Shown here: one piece after another, positions 8,695-16,642 of the stretch
Layout: each line of letters begins with the position of its first letter
How positions within the stretch are numbered: position 1 is the first letter of the stretch
The notes under the pieces: model-generated
Database searches by the model: none
Seen by the model: only the letters and a program-made list of their open reading frames with translations
What the model was told of the DNA's origin: nothing
Program-made: the position numbers and the translations under genes
From: Anaerolineales bacterium
GTDB taxonomy: Bacteria; Chloroflexota; Anaerolineae; Anaerolineales; UBA11579
NCBI GenBank assembly: GCA_025450445.1
Contig: JANWHN010000060.1
Coordinates: forward strand, 1-56,366
Length of the DNA stretch: 56,366 bases
Direction: 5' to 3'

Positions 8695-10871
8695 TTGGCT
8701 TCGTCTTTTTCTACGGTTTCAAGCTTGGCGAAAGCCGCCATAACTTTCTTTAGGCCCACCGCTTGAAAGAAAATATCGACAACCTCATCGTCATCCTGGA
8801 TGCGACTGTTGAGCACCATACCTTCTCCCCACTCGGCGTGGCGCACAGACATGCCCGGCCGGTACTGCTGCGTGACCGCGGCCGGACCTCTTTCGGGCGC
8901 ACTCCAACGATCCGGCCGATACGGATGTTCGAGTCGAGCCGCGTTGCCACCATCTATGACCTCATCTGGTAGATCGTCCAGGAAGCGTGATGGCTCAACG
9001 GCTTCGGCATAGCCGAAACTGTTGCGATACAGGTTGTGGATCAGAATAAGCCGGTCTTTCGCCCGCGTGATGCCAACGTAAAAAAGTCGGCGCTCTTCTG
9101 CCATTTCTTCCGGGTCGTCATGCGATCGCGAATGGGGCAGCGTGCCGTCGTCCAAGCCGGCGATAAAAACAACTGGATACTCCAGCCCCTTGGCGGCATG
9201 CAAGGTCAATAGGGTGGGTACTTCTGCGGTTTCGGCGATCGTGTCCTGGTCGGAGACAAGCGTGATCGTCTCCAGGAATTCGCTGATGCTGCGGCCTTTG
9301 TATTCAGACGCAAGCTTGCGCAATTCCTGCACATTTTCCCAGCGATCTTCGCCTTCCTCTTGGTCGCCTTCGGCTAATAAATAGTCGTGATAGTTCACGT
9401 CCGCAAGAATGCGATCCATGAGCGGCATCGTCTCGGTTTCCTTGCAGAGCGCGTGCCACTTTGACAGCATTGCCCCGATGGGGGTCATTGCCTGCAACGT
9501 GGTGCTCGACATGCCAGCAAAAATTGGGTCTTGAGGATTATCGCCAATGCGTATCAGCAGCATTCCCGGCGTGGTCTTGTCTTGCAACGCAAGCGCGCGT
9601 AGGTTAGCTTGAGCTTTTATGCCAATTCGCCGCGGGGGTACATTTATCACCCGCCCGAAACTGGCTTCGTCGCTCGGGTTGTAGGCAAGGCGCAGGTAAC
9701 ACAAAACATCTTTGACCTCGCGGCGCCCGTAAAAGCGCTGCGCACCAACCAGTTTATAAGGAAGATTCGCATGCAAAAATGCTTCTTCTATCAAGCGTGA
9801 CTGTGCGTTGATGCGATACATGATCGCAAAGTCGCCGGGCTTGGCTTCCTTCTTGGCGACCGCCATAGCGATCGTTTCCACGATAAAGCGTCCCGCACCT
9901 TGCTCATTCAAAGCTTTGTGCAGCGTTATCTTTTGGCCGCCGCCGCGCTCGGTGAAAAGCTGCTTGCGGGTGCGATGCGGGTTGCGATCGATGACCGCCA
10001 TGGCCGCGTCCAGGATCCGCTGGGTCGAGCGATAATTTTGCTCCAGCAAGATCACCTGTGAGTCGGGGAAATCTTCCTCAAATCGCAGCACATTGCGGTA
10101 GTCAGCGCCGCGCCAGCGATAAATAGATTGATCGGTATCACCCACCACGTAAATATTGCGATGGAATGAAGCCAGATGCTTGAGTAGGGCGTACTGCGCC
10201 AGGTTCGTATCCTGGAATTCGTCTACGAGCACGTGCTCGAAACGCTGAGCATATTTCTTGCGCACGGCCGCATTGTCGTCGAGCAGTTTTGCCGTCCAGA
10301 GCAGTAAGTCATCGAAATCGACTGCGTTGCTAGCCATCAGCATTTGCTGGTAGCGCGCGTACACCCGCGCCACCACCTCGTCGCGATAATTGGTAAGCGG
10401 CATATCCTCGGGCAGCAACAGATCGTTCTTGGCTGCTGAGATGCGCGCATGCACTCCGCCGGGGCGGTGCATTTTGTCATCAATGTTCAGCTCTTTGAGC
10501 GCATTCCGCACCAGGGCGACCTGGTCGTCAGAGTCGTAAATGACAAAATTTTGATTGAAGGGCAGGTGCTCAACCTCGACCCGTAACAACCGCGCGCAGA
10601 TGGAATGGAAGGTGCCTAAGGTCAACCCGCGCGGTCTGCCACCGAGCAAAGCCTCGACCCGCGCATTCATCTCTTTGGCAGCTTTGTTGGTGAACGTGAC
10701 CGCCAGGATGCTATAGGGATTTACGGCTAAATTGCTGATCAGGTGAGCGATGCGGTGGGTGAGCACCCGCGTTTTGCCTGAGCCGGGGCCGGCCAGGACC
10801 AACACTGGACCTAATCCGACATTGAGTGCCTGTTGTTGCTCCGGATTTAAACCCGCGGCAAGATCAATCAT
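8691..10871 (-). CDS. UvrD/PcrA-type superfamily 1 DNA helicase
   Basis: 3'-5' helicase for nucleotide-excision repair, mismatch repair or clearing replication obstacles. From ATG 10871 it is 726 residues, beginning MIDLAAGLNPEQQQALN as family members do. Motif I is AGPGSGKT (about 27-34), Ia VTFTNKAA, II LVDEFQDTN, III VGDTDQSIYRWRGAD, IV LEQNYRST, V TLHAAKGLE and VI YVGITRAKD. The C-terminal RPGMSVRHAEWGEG is the typical Tudor-like RNAP-binding end of PcrA/UvrD. A further in-frame ATG at 10943 exists, but a TACAAT -10 lies 6 nt before 10871, making the shorter form more likely. Confidence 0.94.
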   Translation of the reverse strand: MIDLAAGLNPEQQQALNVGLGPVLVLAGPGSGKTRVLTHRIAHLISNLAVNPYSILAVTFTNKAAKEMNARVEALLGGRPRGLTLGTFHSICARLLRVEVEHLPFNQNFVIYDSDDQVALVRNALKELNIDDKMHRPGGVHARISAAKNDLLLPEDMPLTNYRDEVVARVYARYQQMLMASNAVDFDDLLLWTAKLLDDNAAVRKKYAQRFEHVLVDEFQDTNLAQYALLKHLASFHRNIYVVGDTDQSIYRWRGADYRNVLRFEEDFPDSQVILLEQNYRSTQRILDAAMAVIDRNPHRTRKQLFTERGGGQKITLHKALNEQGAGRFIVETIAMAVAKKEAKPGDFAIMYRINAQSRLIEEAFLHANLPYKLVGAQRFYGRREVKDVLCYLRLAYNPSDEASFGRVINVPPRRIGIKAQANLRALALQDKTTPGMLLIRIGDNPQDPIFAGMSSTTLQAMTPIGAMLSKWHALCKETETMPLMDRILADVNYHDYLLAEGDQEEGEDRWENVQELRKLASEYKGRSISEFLETITLVSDQDTIAETAEVPTLLTLHAAKGLEYPVVFIAGLDDGTLPHSRSHDDPEEMAEERRLFYVGITRAKDRLILIHNLYRNSFGYAEAVEPSRFLDDLPDEVIDGGNAARLEHPYRPDRWSAPERGPAAVTQQYRPGMSVRHAEWGEGMVLNSRIQDDDEVVDIFFQAVGLKKVMAAFAKLETVEKDEAK

Positions 10872-10877
10872 GCGAGG

Positions 10878-10883
10878 ATTGTA
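10878..10883 (-). promoter_or_regulatory. Putative -10 box of the helicase gene, leaderless start
   Basis: TACAAT on the minus strand, 6 nt before the ATG at 10871, so transcription would begin at or next to the A of the start codon. Confidence 0.5.
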
Positions 10884-10927
10884 CTGTATCGAAAAATCGG
10901 TCATATTGACGCATGAACAGCTTGTTG

Positions 10928-10933
10928 TATGAT
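10928..10933 (+). promoter_or_regulatory. Putative -10 box of the EF-Tu-domain-2-like gene
   Basis: TATGAT in TTGTATGATGTT, 31 nt before the ATG at 10965. A GGGAGG Shine-Dalgarno sits between them at about 10954-10959. Confidence 0.5.
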
Positions 10934-10964
10934 GTTTTGACACATTTCAACTCGGGAGGACGAG

Positions 10965-11384
10965 ATGGAAAAGAAGATCGGCGAGGTTACCCACTTTTTT
11001 GCGGGCCCCAGCGCGGCCGTGCTGAGACTGAGTGAACCGCTTGCCCTTGGCCAGAAGATCCATATAGTGGGAGCCACTACAGATTTCACCGAAAAGTTGA
11101 CATCGATGCAGATCAACCATAGCCCAGTGGATGACGCCAAGCCTGGCGATGACATCGCCATCCTGGTAAAAGACCGCGTTCGTGAAGGCGACGAGGTGTT
11201 CTTAGTCACCGCCGAGCCCAAATCCCCCGCCGCTAAGCCCAAGGCAAAAGCGAAACCAAAAAAGAAGGCCAAGCCGAAAGCCGAGAAACCAAAAGCCAAA
11301 GCTAAGACCAAGGCAAAAAAGCCGAAGGCAAAAACCAAAGCAAAAAAGAAGACTAAGCCAAAGGCCAAGAAAAAGCGCAAGTAG
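10965..11384 (+). CDS. EF-Tu domain-2-like beta-barrel protein with Lys/Ala-rich tail
   Basis: 139 residues. Residues 1-85 look like the small translation-factor beta-barrel (EF-Tu domain 2): KIGEVTHFFAGPSAAVLRL, then a GQKIHIVG turn and GDDIAILVKDRVREGDEVFLV at the end. Proteins with this barrel alone are known as translation elongation factor-like proteins. Residues 86-139 are almost only Lys, Ala and Pro with a few Thr and Glu, in PKAKAK-type repeats like histone-H1 tails. It has no GTPase domain. The strong GGGAGG ribosome site suggests good expression. Role unknown; nucleic-acid or ribosome binding is inference from charge and fold. Confidence 0.8.
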   Translation: MEKKIGEVTHFFAGPSAAVLRLSEPLALGQKIHIVGATTDFTEKLTSMQINHSPVDDAKPGDDIAILVKDRVREGDEVFLVTAEPKSPAAKPKAKAKPKKKAKPKAEKPKAKAKTKAKKPKAKTKAKKKTKPKAKKKRK

Positions 11385-11411
11385 GTTTGCAAAACTAGAT
11401 TGGGTGGGGGG

Positions 11412-11417
11412 TAAAAT
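11412..11417 (+). promoter_or_regulatory. Putative -10 box of the lipoprotein pair
   Basis: TAAAAT in GGGGGTAAAATGC, 19 nt before the favoured TTG start at 11437. AAGGAG (11425-11430) lies between. Confidence 0.45.
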
Positions 11418-11436
11418 GCTCGAAAAGGAGCATGCT

Positions 11437-12000
11437 TTGCATCGCTATTTCATCGTTCTAATTGCCTTCCTATTCATCCTTGTTTCGTGTGGGCCTGCGG
11501 CACCCAGCCTGGAAGAAATACAAACGACAGCAGAAAGCCTGGCTGCTACCGGCGTGGCCCAAACTTTGGCTGCTTTGCCCACAAATACGCTGGAACCTAC
11601 ATCCACACTAACCTCGACGACTGAGCCCTCGGCAACAAGCACGATCGCAGAATTAGCTACCGCAACCCCTACTTCGAGTGGCTTTGTGGCCTCGGGCACG
11701 CAAGCCAACGTGGCCCCCACCACGGTCTCGGCGACTGAGTTGGCCAATAAGAAGGACAATAGCACCGCGGTCAAGCTGCAGAACAACACCGATCAAATTA
11801 TTTGGATCATTATTGAGGGGCCGGGTTATTGGGAATATCGTTTCTCGGATAGCTTCGTGATCCTGTTGCCGCTGGGCGAGTATCACTATCGCGCTTGGAT
11901 CGGCGACAACGGCCCCTACGAAGGTAACTTCCATATCGGGAACCCAGACAAGCACACATTTGTTTTTTCAAATGGGAAAGTTGATTTCCAGGGTCCATGA
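11437..12000 (+). CDS. Lipoprotein with Thr-rich linker and conserved C-terminal domain (paralog A)
   Basis: Unrecognised secreted lipoprotein. I choose the TTG at 11437: AAGGAG ends exactly 6 nt before it and it gives a clean signal peptide, MHRYFIVLIAFLFILVSC. The in-frame GTG at 11404 gives an odd charged extension. The mature part has an EEIQTTAESLAATGVAQTLAA helix, a Thr/Ser/Pro linker of about 60 residues and a C-terminal domain of about 75 residues (from NNTDQIIWII to the end) rich in aromatic residues and beta strands. The next gene encodes a paralog and the two overlap by 4 bp (ATGA). Function unknown; the terminal domain looks like a small beta fold. Confidence 0.8.
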   Translation: MHRYFIVLIAFLFILVSCGPAAPSLEEIQTTAESLAATGVAQTLAALPTNTLEPTSTLTSTTEPSATSTIAELATATPTSSGFVASGTQANVAPTTVSATELANKKDNSTAVKLQNNTDQIIWIIIEGPGYWEYRFSDSFVILLPLGEYHYRAWIGDNGPYEGNFHIGNPDKHTFVFSNGKVDFQGP

Positions 12001-12575
12001 AAACCAAAACTCAACTTTCAATAGTTTTAATCTTTCTTGCTTTGTTAGCGGCATGCTCTTCGGCGCCAAATGCTGAAGAACTGCATGCAACAGCGCAAAA
12101 TATGGCCAATACCAGCATCGCTCTTACTGTCGCGGCAATCCCAACGGAAACAGCTGTCCCCAGCGATACATCAACCTCTGCTCCTACGACAACATTTACG
12201 CAAGAAGCAAGTGCCTTGCCCTCCGGTACCGCAACCTTGGCGCTCGTCACTCCGACGACTCCGTTGCCAACCGCGACAAACTATGGGCAGATGAGCGGCA
12301 GCGCACAAGAAACGGCCTGGTCGGATAAAGATGACCAGAATGCTCCCCTTATGCTCAGGAACAATACCGAGCTTGAAATCCACTTAATTTTGCTTTCCCC
12401 GGTTTATCAGGAATATACATTTACCAGTAACATGTCCTTGATTCTTCCCGAAAACACATATTCGTACCGCGTTTTTGTTGGCGACAAAGCTTTCAGCGGT
12501 TCCTTCTCAATCACCAACGGCGACAAGCACGCTCTCGTCTTTTTTGAAGATCACGTTCGTTTCGGCGTCCCCTAA
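11997..12575 (+). CDS. Lipoprotein with Thr-rich linker and conserved C-terminal domain (paralog B)
   Basis: 192 residues, paralogous to the preceding gene. The signal peptide ends in lipobox LLAAC. It is followed by the same short helix (EELHATAQNMANTSIALTVAA), a Thr/Pro/Ser linker, and a C-terminal domain from about residue 118 that aligns with paralog A: NNTELEIHLI with NNTDQIIWII, and NGDKHALVF with NPDKHTFVF. The start overlaps the stop of paralog A by 4 bp, and the stop (TAATG) overlaps the holB start by one base. Translation of all three looks coupled. Function unknown. Confidence 0.8.
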   Translation: MKTKTQLSIVLIFLALLAACSSAPNAEELHATAQNMANTSIALTVAAIPTETAVPSDTSTSAPTTTFTQEASALPSGTATLALVTPTTPLPTATNYGQMSGSAQETAWSDKDDQNAPLMLRNNTELEIHLILLSPVYQEYTFTSNMSLILPENTYSYRVFVGDKAFSGSFSITNGDKHALVFFEDHVRFGVP

Positions 12576-13567
12576 TGTCGGTTAACTGGGATCTGCTGGG
12601 CAATGAATGGGCGGTGCAATTGCTCAAAGCCCAGATCGGCAACCAGCGTTTGCGCCAGGCATATCTTTTTACCGGGCCTGCTGGCGTTGGCCGCCGCACG
12701 CTGGCCCTCCGCTTGGCCCAGGCTCTGAATTGCGCCAACCCGCCGGAGCCCGGCGATTTCTGCGGCGAATGTCGCAACTGCCGCGGCTTTGCCAAAATGC
12801 AGCACTCGGATTTCTTCCTAGTCGAGAAACAGGAGGGCGACCGCGATATCAAAGTTGAGGCGATCCGCGAGCTCACTCGTTCGCTTTCGCTCACTCCACT
12901 CGAGGCTAAATTTCAGATGGCACTCATCCGCAATTTCGAAGAGGCAAGCGAGCAAGCTGCCAACGGTCTCTTGAAAACACTCGAGGAGCCGAATCGCTCG
13001 GTGGTGATTTGCATCACTGCAACCGATACGGATAGTTTGCCCGCCACCATTGCCTCCCGGTGTGAGGTCTTGCGCCTTCGACCGGTTGCGGCCGCGCCAT
13101 TGGCCGCTGAACTCGCAGGTCGAATGAACATTGAATCTAAGCAAGCCCAGTTGCTGGCAAACCTCAGTGACGGCCGGCCTGGCATCGCATTGCGGCTTCA
13201 CGAACAACCCGCTGGCTTAGAGCAACGCATCGAATGGCTCGACGAGGCTGATCTCATGCTGACCTCAAACCGCGTGCAGCGATTCGCCTACGCGGAGCGG
13301 GTCAGCAAGGATCGCCAAACCTTGAATCGCCTGCTAATGGTCTGGCTCTCATTTTGGCGGGACGTTCTAGTGGGCGTATCCGGCTCTTCGGCGCCGACTG
13401 TCAATTCGGACCGTAAAGAAAAGATCGAGAACCTGACTCAGCGCCTGTCTCTAGCGGACGCAAAGCGGGTTTTGACCGGCATTGACCGCATTCTCGAGCA
13501 ATTGGCAACAAATGTGAACGCAAGACTCGCAATGGAAGTCCTTTTGCTGGAATTTCCTTCCCTGTAA
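12575..13567 (+). CDS. holB: DNA polymerase III delta prime subunit
   Basis: Clamp-loader component that, with delta and tau/gamma, opens the beta sliding clamp. The 330-residue AAA+ protein has the P-loop region GPAGVGRRT (about 34-42), where the usual Lys of GKT is Arg; delta prime is normally an inactive ATPase, so this fits. Zinc ligands are Cys53, Cys63, Cys66 and Cys69 (CGECRNC). The sensor/arginine-finger SRC motif is in ATIASRCEV. NGLLKTLEEP is the standard clamp-loader helix. It is coupled to two lipoprotein genes, an unusual neighbour set. tmk, a common partner, is not here. Confidence 0.9.
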   Translation: MSVNWDLLGNEWAVQLLKAQIGNQRLRQAYLFTGPAGVGRRTLALRLAQALNCANPPEPGDFCGECRNCRGFAKMQHSDFFLVEKQEGDRDIKVEAIRELTRSLSLTPLEAKFQMALIRNFEEASEQAANGLLKTLEEPNRSVVICITATDTDSLPATIASRCEVLRLRPVAAAPLAAELAGRMNIESKQAQLLANLSDGRPGIALRLHEQPAGLEQRIEWLDEADLMLTSNRVQRFAYAERVSKDRQTLNRLLMVWLSFWRDVLVGVSGSSAPTVNSDRKEKIENLTQRLSLADAKRVLTGIDRILEQLATNVNARLAMEVLLLEFPSL

Positions 13568-13598
13568 TCAATAAAATACCCGCGTAAGGTGCCTATGC

Positions 13599-13604
13599 TA
13601 TACT
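13599..13604 (+). promoter_or_regulatory. Putative -10 box of the GAF histidine kinase operon
   Basis: TATACT within ATGCTATACTCAC, about 50 nt before the start at 13655. A weak ACGCC/GGCGT hairpin lies in the leader at about 13611-13637. Confidence 0.5.
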
Positions 13605-13654
13605 CACCTAACGCCTCCGTTTAAATGAAAAGGCGTCTGTTTAATCTCTAAAAA

Positions 13655-15775
13655 ATGATGGCTACTGACGCCGTACGAGAGGGGAATCGCACTCGCGCAT
13701 TCCTAGATCTCCTTGTCCACGTGAGCCGGGAGCTAGCCTCCGCGCTAGATTTGCGCCTGGTTCTTGAGCGCGTGCTCAAGCTCTCCTTAGAGAGCGTGAG
13801 TGGCAGCAGCGGCAGCATTATCGTGTTGGACGATCAGGGAAACCCTCTCGATTCAATTCTCCTTATTAAGGATAGGGTCATCCAAGAAGCAACGCAACAG
13901 TTGAAATTTACCATCGATAAGGGGCTGGCAGGCTGGGTTCTTAAGAATCGCGAACCGGCTCTGATCACCGATACCAGCCTCGATAAGCGCTGGCAAGCGC
14001 CGCCAAAAGGTGAGCAAGCCAAGGTCGGGCCGAAGTCTGTAGTGGCCGCGCCCCTTATCGTCCGCGAAAAAGTTGTCGGGATCATGACTTTGACCCATCC
14101 CGAGACAGGCTTCTTTACCCAAGATCATCTCGACTTGGTCCAGGCTATTTCTGACCAGGCTGCTTTCGCGGTTTACAACGGCCGGCTGTATGCTGAGAGC
14201 TTGCGCCGCGCTGGTGTGATGACTGCTATCGCTGAGAGCGCCGCGGCCATCGGGGCGAGTCTTCAGCTCGATAAAGTTCTTCAGACAATTTTGGAACAGA
14301 CGACGCAGGCTCTTGAGGTTGAAGCGGTCTCATTGGCCCTAGTCGAACCAGGTGAAAAAGAGCTTGTGTTTCGCGCCGCCACCGGTGAACGCAGCAAAGA
14401 AGTAGTTGGCCTGCGCATCAAGGTCGGGCAAGGCGTGGCTGGATGGGTAGTGAAGGAGGGCCAAGGCCTGATAGTCCAGGATACAGAGCAAGACCCGCGC
14501 TTTTATTCAAAAGTTGACGAAGCGACTGGGTACAAGACTCGCGCGATTGCCTGCGCTCCGATCCGCGCGCGCGGCAAGGTCATCGGCGTTCTCGAGGCGC
14601 TCAACCCCGAAGCCGGCTCGTTTGCCGGTGATGCATTGTCCGTCCTGGATGGCATTGGAAACCTGGCTGGCACCGCGATCGAGCATGCCCAGCTATTCGA
14701 GCAAATGGAAGCCGCCCGCACCCGCTACCGCGAGTTGTTTGAGGATAGCGTCGATGCGATTTTGATCACGGATTGGGAAGGCAATATTGTCGAAGCCAAC
14801 CGTCAGGCTGAATTGCTCATCGGTTTTGACGAAGAAACGCTGCATAAAATGAACATCCACCATTTTCATAAGGCAGATTACAAGGCACTTGGCAAGGATC
14901 TGACCAAATTAAAGGAAGGCGCATCGGTTTCGTACGAATCAATTTTGCAAGGACAGAGCAGCAACGAAGTCGGAATCGAGGTCTATGTCCATCGCATTTT
15001 GATGGACGGAGGCGAGCAACTCCAGTGGATCGTGCGCGACATAACTGAGCGCAAAAACCTTGACTCACTGCGCGAAGATCTTGCCTCCATGATCTATCAT
15101 GACCTGCGCTCTCCGCTCGCCAACGTTGTCTCGGGCTTGGATGTTCTTGAAATGATGCTGCCAGTCGATCAGGATCCAACGATCCGCTCGGTATTGGATA
15201 TCGCCATGCGCTCGACCGAGCGTGTCCAACGCCTTGCTAATTCTTTGCTTGATACCTCACGCATGGAAGCCGGCCAAAGCATCGGGAACCCGGAGCCAAG
15301 CGCGGTCGGCGATCTGGTTCAAGCCGCGCTCGATGCCGTGGCGACGGGCGCCCAAGCGAAGGAGATCAAACTGGAAGCAGGGGTTATCAAGGGTTTGCCG
15401 AAGGTGCTTGTCGATATCGAGATGATCCGACGCGTCCTGATCAACTTATTGGAGAATGCCATCAAATATTCGGGTGAAGGACAAAAGATCACAGTCGGTG
15501 CCCGGCGTGCTGGAGATTTTGTAGAGTTTTGGGTTAAAGATGAAGCCCGTGGAATTCCTAAGAACGAGCTTGAGCGCATATTCGAAAAATTTGCCCGGGT
15601 TCAAATGGGCGCGTCTGGAAACACAAAGGGGCTCGGCTTGGGTCTTGCATTCTGCAAGCTCGCAGTTGAAGGGCACGGCGGCGAGATCTGGGTTGAAAGC
15701 GAGCTGGGTAAAGGCTCACGTTTTGCTTTCACCATGCCGATTGCGCGCACAGGCGCGCTCGAGCCTGCCAAATGA
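13655..15775 (+). CDS. GAF-GAF-PAS sensor histidine kinase
   Basis: 706-residue cytoplasmic kinase with no predicted membrane helices. Order: GAF 1 (about 30-178; GLAGWVLKNREP and SVVAAPLIVREKVVGIM), GAF 2 (about 195-347; GVAGWVVKEGQ and APIRARGKVIGVLEAL), PAS (about 355-465, FEDSVDAILITDWEGNI), HisKA with His482 (IYHDLRSPL), and ATPase domain (about 575-695; NLLENAIKY, GLGLGLAFC). The G1 box reads DEARGIP where DxGxGIP is usual, so Ala replaces the first Gly. The duplicated GAFs suggest redox, small-molecule or light-like sensing, but no chromophore Cys is evident. No response regulator is adjacent. The stop overlaps the next gene by 4 bp (ATGA). Confidence 0.9.
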   Translation: MMATDAVREGNRTRAFLDLLVHVSRELASALDLRLVLERVLKLSLESVSGSSGSIIVLDDQGNPLDSILLIKDRVIQEATQQLKFTIDKGLAGWVLKNREPALITDTSLDKRWQAPPKGEQAKVGPKSVVAAPLIVREKVVGIMTLTHPETGFFTQDHLDLVQAISDQAAFAVYNGRLYAESLRRAGVMTAIAESAAAIGASLQLDKVLQTILEQTTQALEVEAVSLALVEPGEKELVFRAATGERSKEVVGLRIKVGQGVAGWVVKEGQGLIVQDTEQDPRFYSKVDEATGYKTRAIACAPIRARGKVIGVLEALNPEAGSFAGDALSVLDGIGNLAGTAIEHAQLFEQMEAARTRYRELFEDSVDAILITDWEGNIVEANRQAELLIGFDEETLHKMNIHHFHKADYKALGKDLTKLKEGASVSYESILQGQSSNEVGIEVYVHRILMDGGEQLQWIVRDITERKNLDSLREDLASMIYHDLRSPLANVVSGLDVLEMMLPVDQDPTIRSVLDIAMRSTERVQRLANSLLDTSRMEAGQSIGNPEPSAVGDLVQAALDAVATGAQAKEIKLEAGVIKGLPKVLVDIEMIRRVLINLLENAIKYSGEGQKITVGARRAGDFVEFWVKDEARGIPKNELERIFEKFARVQMGASGNTKGLGLGLAFCKLAVEGHGGEIWVESELGKGSRFAFTMPIARTGALEPAK

Positions 15776-16635
15776 AGAGGCTGAAGCACCAGATCTATTA
15801 CGAGAATGATTACACCGGCGCCACAGTGGGTGCCTTGCTGTTCTCCAAGGACACAGTTTTGGTCGACGCACCGCTGCGGCCCGATGAGGCGCGTTCGTGG
15901 CTTTCGGAATTGCGCAAAGCTGGCGCCAAGCCGCGCCGGTTAGCGATCAATCTTGATTCTCACCCGGATCGCACACTCGGCACGCAGACTCTGGAAGCAC
16001 AAGTTTTGGCCCACCGTGAAACCGCACGCCAGTTCCGTAGGCGCGCGGCGATATTTAAAGCACTCAAGCAGGAAAGCGGTGCCGAATGGGAAGAAACCTC
16101 CGGGTTGAGCGGCTTACGGTGGATCATGCCGCGGGTGACCTTCTCAGAACACAGCGTCATGTTTTTCGATGGTCGCGAGTTACGTTTGGAATATCATCCG
16201 GGTCCAGGACCAGGCGCGTGCTGGTTGGTCATTCCCGAAGACAAAATCGTTTTCGTTGGCGATGCAGTTGTTATTGGGCAGCCGCCATTTCTGGCTCAGG
16301 CCGATATTGAAGCCTGGATCGATGGACTTGATCTTTTGCTCTCCCGCCCTTTCCGCGGCTATACGATTATTTCTGGGCGCGGTGGTAAAGCAACTGCACA
16401 GGATGTGAATGCGCAAAAGAAAATGCTCGATGGCATCGAAACAAGTCTCAAGAAAATTAGCAAGAAAAAATCGACTGCCAACGCCGAAATTGACAAACTG
16501 GCAAATAAGCTTCTTGCAAAATACAGAGCGCCCGCAAAACGCAAGGCTTTCTATCTACAGCGCCTCAAGCATGGCCTGCATAACTACTATGCCCGCAATT
16601 ACTTGCCGGGCAGCCGATCCCAAAACAATCATTAA
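15772..16635 (+). CDS. Metallo-beta-lactamase-fold protein with degenerate metal site
   Basis: 287 residues. The layout is that of an MBL-fold hydrolase: GALLFSKDTVLVDAPLRPDEA at the start, NLDSHPDRTLG where HxHxDH normally stands, YHPGPGPGACWLVIPEDKIVFVGDAVV where the GHTPG and GD strand would be, and a C-terminal Lys-rich helical tail. Only the middle His and Asp of the first metal motif remain (HPD), and the third-motif His is Pro. Catalysis may be lost or changed. It is translationally coupled to the GAF kinase, which suggests a sensing or partner role. Fold assignment is moderate; function unknown. Confidence 0.65.
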   Translation: MKRLKHQIYYENDYTGATVGALLFSKDTVLVDAPLRPDEARSWLSELRKAGAKPRRLAINLDSHPDRTLGTQTLEAQVLAHRETARQFRRRAAIFKALKQESGAEWEETSGLSGLRWIMPRVTFSEHSVMFFDGRELRLEYHPGPGPGACWLVIPEDKIVFVGDAVVIGQPPFLAQADIEAWIDGLDLLLSRPFRGYTIISGRGGKATAQDVNAQKKMLDGIETSLKKISKKKSTANAEIDKLANKLLAKYRAPAKRKAFYLQRLKHGLHNYYARNYLPGSRSQNNH

Positions 16636-16642
16636 CTAAACA

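Noticed and set aside
15772..16635. Active metallo-beta-lactamase or RNase J-type nuclease
   Set aside because: Most metal ligands are missing in the read motifs, so activity of that kind is not supported.
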